Positions 39,601 to 52,100 of a DNA stretch of 64,000 nt are shown piece by piece. Below the pieces are notes generated by a model, which was not told where the DNA came from, made no database searches, and saw nothing but the letters and a program-made list of their open reading frames with translations. A program made the position numbers and the translations under genes. Each line of letters opens with the position of its first letter. The stretch's first letter is position 1. The stretch is from Petrosia ficiformis (lineage: Eukaryota > Porifera > Demospongiae > Haplosclerida > Petrosiidae): NCBI GenBank assembly GCA_947044365.1, contig OX345646.1, forward strand, positions 1,786,001 to 1,850,000. Reading direction: 5' to 3'.

Positions 39601-42600
39601 ATGAACATAGGGGAAGAAGAGATTAGACACTTAGAATCTGAACTATCAGAGCTACAAAACCAGTTTGACTCGTCGATGATAGAAAAACATAGTTTAACTA
39701 ACAGGTGTCAACAACTTACTTTGAAATTGAAATTGGCAAAGAATCTTCTAGAAAGGTTGGTTTGTAGTGTATATAGTTCTGTTAACAGAGGGGTATGGAA
39801 ATAGTGAGCCAACTGTTCGACATTTTAACCTATTTTCACAACTCTTGCCCTGCTCCCCATATACATTGTGTACAGCTCAGTTTCAGTTTACCAGACATTC
39901 ACTAGATTTATCAGACAATGTTCTGTAAGACTGGCTGTTTCCACACCACTGTCTGTAGTATTATGTTTCAAAAGTGATAATTAAATTATAAGTACAATCT
40001 TATAACAATCTTAGGTCAAGAGACTCCTAAATTAACCTCCTGTGTTAGTGTCATCCTAATCTTGTTTGCATTCTTTTGGGGGGTTTTGAGATCCTTACAC
40101 TGTACATCTTTCATTTTTTATTGAAACGTTTATTTTATTCTAGTTTAAGAGCAAGACAAGATAGTTGGTCTCAGAGTCTGAATGAACTTCCATCTGTTGA
40201 AGTTTTGTTGATAAATTGTGTTGTCGCTTCTGCTCTTCTGACATATGGAGGATCATTACTACCAAAACAAAGGTTGAACAAAATCTATATGTATAATTGA
40301 TTCTGTACATTGACCTCTTCTGTCTTATACATGTATTTCTAATTAATTATTATAATTTTACATGTATATGTATGTAGATGGATGGATGAATGGATGGATG
40401 GATGGATGGATGGATGGATGGATGGATGGATGGATGGATGGATGGATGGATGGATGGATGGATGGATGGATGGATGGATGGATGGATAGATGGATGGATG
40501 GATGGATGGATGGATGGATGGATGGATGGATGGATGGATGGATGGATGGATGGATGGATGGATGGATGGATGGATGGATAGATGGATAGATGAATGGATG
40601 GATGGATGGATGGATGGATGGATGGAGGATGGATGGATGGATGGTTGGGTGGATGGATGGATGGATAGATAGTGTTCATTATTCTTTCATTGATATACGT
40701 ATAGAACTATTGTGTAGAGGTAAATTTTATGATATCTTGTATCTCTTGATTAACAGATTAGAGTACTTCAATTCTGTGATATCATTGTGTGAATCACAAG
40801 ACTTTTCACCAATTCTCACATCTCACATCCTACCTTCATTCCTCTTGTCTGAGGCCGATGATCACCATCTAACAATGGAAGGTTTACCTGAAGATGAACA
40901 CAGTTTATTTAATGCCTGTATTATGACATGCCCCTACACCTCTCTGTGGCCTCTTGTGGTTGATCCATTGGGTATGACAAGTCATTGGCTCAAAAAGCGA
41001 GAGATGTCCAATGGTGTGGTCTTTGTTGACTATGAGGTGAGGACCACATGTGTGAATATTTTATTGACTGTTTACAGTTAAAAGTAGTAATAAAGGTCAT
41101 TCACGTTCACCTTGTTCTCAGAAAAATGCTCATAACTTTAGTTTGAAATGACCAACCATCTTTTTACCTGCACCATTTTCATAAAATCATCCTTCCCGTT
41201 CTTTTTTTTATTTAAAATAATATTAGGCTTGGTTTTGGTTTTAGAGTGTCTATTATTGCTCAGTTTATTACAATGGACAAGCATTGTATTTTGTATATAC
41301 ACAATTCACATTGGATAAAGCATCTCATCAGTTCACTAGTTCACTCATCATTGTATATCAGAGAGTAAACCCTTTGCCTTGCATTTCTTTGGATTGCTAA
41401 ACATGAAATGCTTCCTTCAACATCATCATATGCAAAGTAACGTGAGGACAGGTCTATCTTTGTGTCAGCTGTGTTGTGTTTGAAAAATCAGTTTTCCGAA
41501 TTTTATCACAATACAACAGACACAACCCAATGCTATGCATCATCATACATGTATTACATTGTATAACTATAACTAAAAGTGATTATTATTGTCATACTAA
41601 AATATTAACATACTCACAGGATGAAGCACTCATCAGTTTGCTAGTACATTGTATATCCGAGGGTAAATCCCTAGTAATTATAAATGTTAATGTTGATCAT
41701 CTGAACAAGAATGACCTACTCAATGAAGTACTGACTTGTAAGATCACATTAATGAGAGGGAAATCCCCATTAAAGATCAAAGTGAGTTTATTGTAATAAT
41801 ACTGTCACATGCATGTTATGTAATTACTTTTATTAGTTAATGATAATGGTTACATGAGACTCTATCCTACGTTATCTATTATAATATTAATGCAAGTTTC
41901 TGTACGTGTGTGTGTGAAGTCTTTTTAGCCATGCCTATGAGTAAAAACAATGTGGGCAAGATTAAACTTTCTCGACCTACTGGAGCAATGTAACAGTCGC
42001 CTCAACCTTGCATAATTGTACTAATTGAATGTGTTCAACAGCTCTCTAACTGTCTCTAACAACCTTACCCAATATGAAATACATTTTTTCCTTGCAGATA
42101 GATAACACTGAAGTAGAATGCAACAGTAAATTCAGGTATTATTATTAACTAAATTGTAAAGGATGGATGGATAGATGGATGAATGGATGGATATGGATGG
42201 ATGGATGGATGGATGGATGGATGGATGGATGGATGGATATGGATGGATGGATGGATGGGTGGATGGATGGATGGATGGATTTATATGAACAGGCTCCACA
42301 TTGCTTCATCTCTACTTCCATTGAACACATTCGCTCTATCATTCCTCAGGCTGTTCCTGATTACTGATAGTTCTCCATCAACTATTCCTCGTCAACTTGC
42401 GTCTCTCTGTTCAGTAGTTCTGTTTCATCCTCAATACTTCGGACTGGAATCTAGAATACTTGATGAATTCTTATATATTCAAAACCACAAGACATATTCA
42501 GAGAAGGAACAATTAAAACAGGTCAGTACAAGCTTATGAGTGATGAAATACATGTATTATCTGAGTTATTTCAGCTGAGCTGTGATGCACTTTCCATGCT

Positions 42601-45417
42601 ATTACTCGTGTAAAGTGTTTTTTGGTATATCTTTTAGGATATCCATACTCAAATTCTATTGGCTGAATCATTAGAGAATCAGTTGATACAGGAGCTACAT
42701 GTGTCTGATGGAGAAGAACTTGAACTAGAAGCAAAGACTATTAATAGATTATTATCCATTAATAAATCATATGAGTTTGCACAAGAAAGGTTAGATTAAT
42801 TAAACTAAACTGAATTACAGGTCTACTGTAATAACTAACTAAAAATGGAAATTGGCCAATAAAGGTCACTTTTTAGTTTGTTAACTAAAACTATATCACA
42901 ATTAGTAAGCCTAATAATAATGTTATTATTACGATAATTGTTACTGTCCCAGAGAGTTAGGATATATCTTTACCAGAAACTAGAACTGACTTCATTATAA
43001 AACGGTTTATATAGACATGAGTTACATCATATCGTCTAGTGAATACAACGACTTAACAATTGATATTATCTACAGTACAATAGTGGCTAAGTAATACAAT
43101 ATATTATGATCATAACCAATGTTCTATGGAGCCGTGGTTATGAAGTCGAAATATATCACAATGATAATATGAAGGCATGAAAATAGAAACTCAGGTCTGC
43201 AATTTTTATGTACCTAGGTAATGTAAAATCGTAAAATCATAAAACCCTGGGACATCTTCCATCCTCCATAACTTAATTGTGTTATATTTCAAGAAAACAG
43301 ACCCTGCATGCATTCATATAACCTGTACATACACTGATAATTACATTATATGCATACATGATATTATTACTATAGTTACAGCATCTGCCACTATGCTAGA
43401 ATAGTGGGAAGTTATAAACCGGTCTATAACTTCCAATATGCGAAATATAACACATAGCAACAGCATGGTAACAAGTTATGATTATAGTTATAATTAATTA
43501 TTACTGAAACAACACTTGTACCTACGTATCAATATTCATCCATATTATACTTACATAAGTGTCTCTCTATCTTGTGTCTCTTTAGTCTCATTCAAGCCAC
43601 TCATTCCCTGAGAGAGATGTCACTATATCATCTAGCTACCTTAACGACTCTAGCCAAGAGATCTGCTATTATTATGAACACAGTATTTTCTATGAGCAAT
43701 ATATTACCTGTATATAAAACAAGCTTTGATTACGCTCTGTCAGTGTTCAATACTTTCATTGAACAGATTGGAAGGTACATGTACACACATGTACATATAG
43801 TATGTATAATAGTAATAGTGTCACTACCAAATAAAAACCTAATATTCTAGAAGGCAAATGTACCCTGAATAGTATATGTACCATTACTTTAGTTATCTTA
43901 TTAAAGTCCATCCATGCAAGTCTGATTCTTGTACTATGCATGCAAGTCTGATTTTTGTACTATGCATGCAAGTCTGATTCTTGTACCATGCACGCAAGTC
44001 TGATTCTTGTACCATGTATGCAAGTCTAATTCTTGTACTATGCATGCAAGTCTGATTCTTGTACCTTGTATGCAAGTCTGATTCTTGTACTATGTATGCA
44101 AGTTTGATTCTTGTATTATGCATGCAAGTCTGATTCTTGTACCATGTATGTAAGTCTTATTTTTGTACTATGTATGCAAGACTGATTCTTGTACTATGCA
44201 TGCAAGTCTGATTCTCGTACCATGTATGCAAGTCTAATTCTTGTACTATGTATGCAAGTCTGATCCTTGTACCTTGTATGCAAGTCTGATTCTTGTACTA
44301 TGTATGCAAGTTTGATTCTTGTACCATGTATGCAAGTCTGATTCTTGTACTATGCATGGTTTTTCAAAGTTCTAGAAATGTATGTATACAGGTTCTAATG
44401 GCAGTACAGAGGGGCCTAGTATATGTTTGATAGACTTAATTTAATTCATAATTATATTTGGGAACTGATCAAGCAAAAGAGATGATATACATTGTATATT
44501 TTACTTGTAGTCGTATTCAAGGAGAAGATACTCTTTCAAAACTCACTCGATATGGTCTTAATCACTTTGAGAAAGGTTATTTGGAAAATGACAGACAAGT
44601 CTTCTTAATTCTACTAGCTATGGAGGTGCGTACAATAATGGATTTATAATAAATTACATACACTAATTTTATCAACCAAAATTTGCAAGTTTTAGAGTTC
44701 GCATTTATTCTAATACAAATTTATCAACAAACAAGCTCATAACTAAGCAACTGCATGTCAGATTTTTAAAGCACAATGAAGAACAGTATGTGTAGATTCC
44801 AAAAACGTTTTTAAAAAAATGAATTGTTACTTGAGGCACGTTTTCAGATCCATGGTCACAAAAACCAAGCTTCCTATACAAAATGGAAAATAACAAGCAA
44901 ATGAAGGTGTTTGATCAAAAATGTGGTCACATACATGCAGTGGTGTGGAAACAGCCAGTCATGCAGGACATTGTCCGATAAATTTAGTGAATGTCCGGTA
45001 AATTGAAACTGAACTGTATACAAAGTATATTGGGAGAAGGACAAGAGTGTTGAAAAGAGGTCAAAATGTCCTCAAAGTTTCCACACCCCTGCATACATGT
45101 AATTATGTATATCTAATTCATGTAGATTGAGATCAGTCAGGGAAATGCATTTGTTTCTGAAATCGAGTTCTTTCTTTCCCCTACTCCCGGTACTAACTTC
45201 ATTGCTCGAGGATTACTCAGCCAGACTCCTAATGATGATATCCCTGTTATTAATTTTGGTAAAAAGCCATTTGATTGGATGAGTGAGGGACAATGGCAGA
45301 ATTTACTGGTACTATATTTATACTGTATTTAATACTAATTTGTATTATTCTATCTATCTATTCATTGATCTATCCATCCATCCACCTATCCATCCATCCA
45401 TCCATCCATTCATCCAT

Positions 45418-45453
<36 letters not shown>

Positions 45454-45876
45454 CCGTCCATCCATCCATCCATTAATCCATCCATCTATTCATCCATTCA
45501 ACCCACCAGCTACACTTGTTCATTCCATCCCATTTTACAGATGTTAGCTTCTCATTTTGAATGGATACATGTTCTTCTCTTGTCAATGGGAAGAGATGGT
45601 AAAGAAATGTTCTGGAGGAGTATTAGTGAGGCAACAGCTCCTGAAAACCAAGTAATAAGAGATGTTCTGAGTCAAAAGTAAGTAACATACATACATACAT
45701 ACATACATGTACATACATACATACATACATGTACATACGTACATGTACATACATACATACACATGTACATACATACATACATACATACATACATACATAC
45801 ATACATACATACATACATACATACATACATACATACATACATACATGTACATACATGTACATACATACGTACATAC

Positions 45877-45907
<31 letters not shown>

Positions 45908-46106
45908 CATACACATACACACACTCACACACACCCACACAGTTTTAATACAGTGTCAATATTAATTACTATAATTATAATTCTATTTACAGGCTGACAC
46001 TGATGCAGCAGTTACTTCTTCAATGTGCACTCAGACCAGAAAGAGTAACACAATTTGCTTCAGTATACACAGCCAGGGTATTAGAACAAAAACTGATGAG
46101 GTATAC

Positions 46107-46138
<32 letters not shown>

Positions 46139-49100
46139 AATTGATTAAGAACCAGGGAGATAGGGTTTCATGAGACAAATTGATAGGTAGAAGTCATATT
46201 CTATATTGTACAATGTACATGTATATAGAGTTTGGCATACTCATGTTCACCATGATCTCACAAAATTGTTATAATTAGTTTGGAATGACCAGCTTGTACC
46301 GTTTTCATGTAATTATCCTTCCTGTTCTTGTTTTGTATGTCACATTTCGATCCATTGCTTCATTCATATATTAACCATATGACATTAAACTATTCATTAT
46401 ATTATGTATAAAGTCATCACATCCTAATTTTGAGGTCATCATGACAATTTATTATACAATTGAATTGTGCAGTGCCATTTTGATGAAGTGCCTTCCTATA
46501 TGAAACTCTGGTGATACATTTAACTGTAGGTATAATGTACTTACTCACCTGCCCTTCCTATATGAGACCCTGGTGATAACTGTAAAGGTAATTACATGTA
46601 TTCACTTTTTCCAACATACAGTCCAAAGTGTTTTGAGGTTCGTGGTGTTCTACGCAGTGTCCTTCCTGGTCACTGTCCTTTATTGATCTATGATGGGAGT
46701 CCTCATCTTCCAGTGATGAAGCTACAACAGTGTGCAAACAAATCTCAAGTTAATAACTGATATATAACTGTTAACATGTATTTATATTTCATAACATGTT
46801 TTATACATGTAGGTACAACTGAATGTGATCAAGATATTTGGATGTGAAACTCAACAACATATTGATACTCTATTATTAAACATTCATCACTCAATAACCA
46901 AAAAAGTAATTAAGTAGTAAACATGTATAATAGTTACACATGTGTTCACACTTTTTTCTCTCTCTCTCTCTCTCCTTCCATTACTATGTCTCTGTTTTTC
47001 TCTGTGTCTCTCTGTCTCTCTCTGTCTCTCGCTCTGTCTCTATCTCTATCTCTGTCTCTCTCTGTCTCTCTCTCCATCTCTCTCTCTCTCTCACTCCGTC
47101 TCTCTCTCTTTCTCTCTGTCTCTCTCTCTCTCTGTCTCTCTCACTCCGTCTCTCTGTCTCTCTCTCTCTGTCTCTCTCTCTCTCTCTCTGTCTCTGTCTC
47201 TGTCTGTGTCTCTGTCTCTTTCTCTTTCATCAGAATGACTGGTTTCTGCTGCATAACATACACAGCTCACAATCTTTAATGAGTGCTCTAATAATATTCA
47301 TAAACAAACTGAACAGCAATACCACTGATGAGAACAAACCTATAGGAAGATTATGGTTATCATTTGATGCTGGATCATGTCATACAATTCCTTCGCATTT
47401 ACTCCAGCAGTGTCTATGTGCTGCAATAGAATCACCAAATGTACGTTAAGTATAAGCCCTGTTCATATTCATGATGCATTCAAAATTAGGATATGATGAG
47501 TTTATACATAGAGAGCTCGAAATAGTTTTTGAAAGTATCCAGCAGAAACACCTGGACAAAACAATATTTGACCAGCAAGTTGTGAATTATGTCCAGAAAA
47601 CCAGCACTGTACCCATTCATACCTTTTGAGATACAGAAGTAACCCACTAGGCCATGACTACTCTTGACTTATAATTAACCTTGCTGTGAGGTTACTGTTC
47701 TTATTTTTTGTATTATTCTTATAACTAATCAGACAGTTTGTCCAGTCAAATGCAGTTTTGTCCGGACAAAAAGCCAAAATATCTTGAAAATGGTCAATTG
47801 CGGGACGTTATTTCGAGGACTGTACTTATGTACATGTATATTATATTTGTAGTGTATAGCATAAAGCTTATTGAAACTCAAAATTAAGTTAATATCATAA
47901 TGATCTATTATAGAAAAAATCCGCTATGGATTACAGCCTAGCGTAGGTACTGGTAGATAAAGCATATAGTCACTGTGTAGAAAATTATCACTCTGTATAA
48001 CCTCTTAATATAATGTAATGTGTTTAATATAGACTAGCTAAATGGTTAAGAGCTAATATATATAATTTTTATAGTTAAGCTTCTCAATAATTTATCTCCC
48101 TTCTATTTCTCTATCTCACTCAGTCTCCTCTGAACTCCCTCACACACACTCTCCTGACGTGTAGTCAACAGGACATAATTAGCAAGAGCTCACGACCAGA
48201 ATGGCTACCATTGATTCACAGTGTAGCAATGCTACATATTGTGCTAACATTAAGACATGAAATATGTTCTTGGTCTTTTAGCCAAAGTTATAAATGGACT
48301 CACAAACAATTAATGGTAATTTTTGTTTCTAGTGTTAAAGCACATCTAGATGCACACTAAGCTCATTATAAATTCATAGTTTGGTATAATCATAATTATC
48401 GTATTATTATTATTATAGGAGTGTCTGTTGTACATATCACATGTGTTCACGTCATGTGATGTACTGGTGACTGGTAGTACTGGTGTGAGACCTGTCTCAT
48501 GGAGTGGAATTAGGTTTATGTGTACTGAGGTAAAGGTAGTATACATGTGTACATGTACATACAGTACAAATAATGCACATGTACATACATATGTACATAT
48601 GGATGTATATACATGTACAGTACATAATACTTGTAGATAATGTACAAGTGCACATGTACATATTATGTACATGTACATGTACATGTACTAGTAGGGATGG
48701 GCAATATATCATCATATCAAAATATCTATCACCACATTTGGAATATTGTACCAGTATCGTAAACTGCATTACTATTACGTACCAATACATGCCTATAACA
48801 CATAAATTAGTGTTCATACACACTGTAGTTGTCCATCTCACATGTACTGTATTACATATATCCTCTTGTAGGTCATCTATGGATCACTAGTAACACATTT
48901 ACCTGATATGATGCTACTGAATGCTATTATTGACCACTGGTTACATCCTGGTGGACCAAGAAAAGAACTGGGTTAGTAAAATAATTACATGAAATTACAT
49001 GAAAATACATGTTCCTAGCATCCTACCAATAGGTATAGAAACAATAAACAAACAAGCAGCCACAATGGGTTATAAAATAACAAGCAGTCACAATGGCTTA

Positions 49101-52100
49101 GAAAATAAGCAGTCACAAAATAAGCAGTCACAATGACTTAGATAATAGGCAGTCACAATGGCTTAGAAAATGAACAGCCACAATGGCTTAGAAAATGAGC
49201 AGCCATAATGGCTTAGAAAATAAGCAGCCACAATGTATATGTTTAGTAGGTGAAGAGTGTCCAGTACAATACAGTACTCTACAGTATAGTACAATATTAT
49301 ATGGATTATAATTACAGTACATTTGTATATGTGTTGGATGTATTGTGAAACACATATTCAACTGTACACCAGGGTTTCATATAGAAGAGAAGGGGAGTGT
49401 ACTCATCATATGCCCCCCTTCCCTCATCCCTCTTACATCCTGCCTGTTGCTGTTTGATGGAGTTTATTATCCTCTATATACTGTATTTATAATATATATA
49501 CCTATTGATGAATGAGATTTTCAAAGCTCTTTATTAACCATTCTATACAATTTTAATTCCTGTAGGACAATACCATATACCCTCTGTGTTCTATACTCCT
49601 AATACTCGTATAAACAACCTCATTCAGGCTATTGAGGCTGCCACGCCTCCTCTGGTTCCCAATGCTGAGTTGTGTGGTATGCATTACACTGCAGAAGTAA
49701 GTGCTGCTAATCCAGTCATCACAGATACACACAGTATAGTGTATTAGTGATGTACTGATAATCAGATTGGTAATTGGTATCGGTCATTATTGGCCATTAT
49801 TTTTAGTATCGGTATCAGTTATTTCTGAACATTGTAGCCAATATTGTAAAAGGTGTGGCAATAATCTCTTTTCTAGTGATAATAGCATCATTAATTGCTT
49901 GTATGATACTCATAATTATTGAGAAAATGCTCATTATCACAGAAACCAGAAGGTAGACAGAATATCAGTTTGGTATCGGTACATATCTAAAGTAATTATC
50001 GGTTTATTGGAATATCAGTAAATCTCTTATCGGTGCATCACTATGTCTTTGATGATTCACTTTCATTTATTGATTGATTCATTTCATTCATAATTCTCAT
50101 CCATGTTCGTACAGACTCTGAGCTTCTGTCCACTCACTGCACCCATTCAATTAATTTAGATGCAGTTAGGTAGTAAAGAATATATCCTTCAAGGATTGGA
50201 GGGTGTACATAACAACACTACCACAAAGAGAAGAGTACCAACTCTGGGACAAATGAATATAACTAATAAAACCTCAACATTGAACTTGACAATGTATACT
50301 AACAAAATACCCACTTCAAAACCTCAAGACAAGCTGCCTTGTCTAATTCAGTGTGTGTATAATCTAGATCTACAGTTTGAGACAATTCATCCTGAAATGC
50401 TAAGTGTTGCTATAGAGGATAGCATGATGGCTCAGCAGATCAAAACGGTTCTTTATAATTCTGTGGATAAGCTGTTAGAAGCTTTCCCTAGTGGATGGAA
50501 GAAGGTATACATACATACATACATACATACATACATACTAACATACATGTACATACATACATACATACACATACATATACATACATACATACTAACATAC
50601 ATACTAACATACATACATACATACATACACATACATGTAATTATAAATATTGTTATGTGAATTTGACATTTAAAATTAAGGTTTGCAAAGAACCTTTTCC
50701 TATCCACGATTTTGATTGGCCAATTGCAGTCAGAGTGTTTCAAATGGACACTATACAGAATTAGCTAATATTTTTAGGGGGGGAGGAAGGGACAGACACA
50801 AAAAGATGGGGAATTAATTTGCCAATTTTCAGACATTGAAAGAAACTCACAGGGAAATGAAGCTACATCCATTTTATGTATAAGCTATATATAGTTTACA
50901 ATTCAACACACAAGGCGATTACATGTACATGTTTTGCACTCTATCTATTTACAGGAGCTATTGGCGGATAGACTTGTCAAGCATAACTTAGAATCTCCAT
51001 TCGGACGGTTCTTATTCCAAGAGACACAAATGTTCAATAACTGTATGGGAAAAATTACTTGCAATCTCCAGGTAAAATGAATTTTGAAGATAATCTCAGG
51101 CAGTCTTAAAATTACATGTATGTACACATATATATAGCATGTTGTGGAAAGTCTCCAGACACAATGTTTCATACATTACATTGTAAAAGATTATGCATGT
51201 ATAGTGAAATCACTGTATTCTGGACTCCCTTGAGACAAATAAAAGACTAATAAAAGTGTCCTGATTAGAGGGGTGCCCTCATTTCAGGAGGGTTGGAATA
51301 GAAGGTAGTAGACCTGTAATACTTTAGTTAATGAAAAGTGACAATGCCCTACTAAAAGAAGATTAGTTATCTAAAGTCTGTTCACATTCACGATGTCCTC
51401 AAAATTAGGATGTAATGACTTTATATGTAATATAGTGTATAGTTGAATGTCATAAGGTTAATACATGATTATACTGTAACTCAATAATGAAGCAATGGAT
51501 TGAAATTTGACATAAACAAAAAAGAACGGGAGGACTATTATATGAAAATGGTACAGGTGAAAAGATTGTTGGTCATTCCAAAATAAAGTTATGAACATTT
51601 TTCTGAGGACAAGGTGAATGTGAATGACCTTTAGTTAAACAATGCTAATAATTTATCATTGATCATATTTATTATAATCTTTTCCATCTCATTTACTAGG
51701 AGCTCCACACAGCATTAGAGTCATCATCTTATGGTGATGTCTTTGTAAATTCAACACATCTCTCAAAAATTGCACTCTCCCTTCTTCTTCTTCAAGTACC
51801 AGATTATTGGAGTGAAATTACAGGATCCTCCTCACCTCCATCTAATTTATGGGATCTTCAGGAATGGTTGAACGATCTTGTGCTGAGATTCACTTTTGTT
51901 GATAAAGTTTTGAGTTTGGGTATTGAGCGAATTCCAACGTACTGGTTAGGAGCATTTTTTAAACCCCGAACTCTACTAAGTATTTTACATCAAGTAAGTC
52001 TTATATATAGGCTTGTGAGAATGAGATGATTAGCATAATCTTAATGTTGTTTTAGTATGACAATGCTGACCACTTTTAGTTATAGTTATAGGATACACAT

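Noticed and set aside
40350..40679. Open frames on both strands (Pro-Ser-Ile-His and Met-Asp-Gly-Trp repeats)
   Set aside because: Pure (GGAT)n microsatellite translation; the same applies at 32943-33182, 42145-42342 and 45283-45547.
45583..45997. Tyr-Ile-His-Thr / Met-Tyr-Val-Cys repeat frames
   Set aside because: (ACAT)n microsatellite with frames open on both strands.
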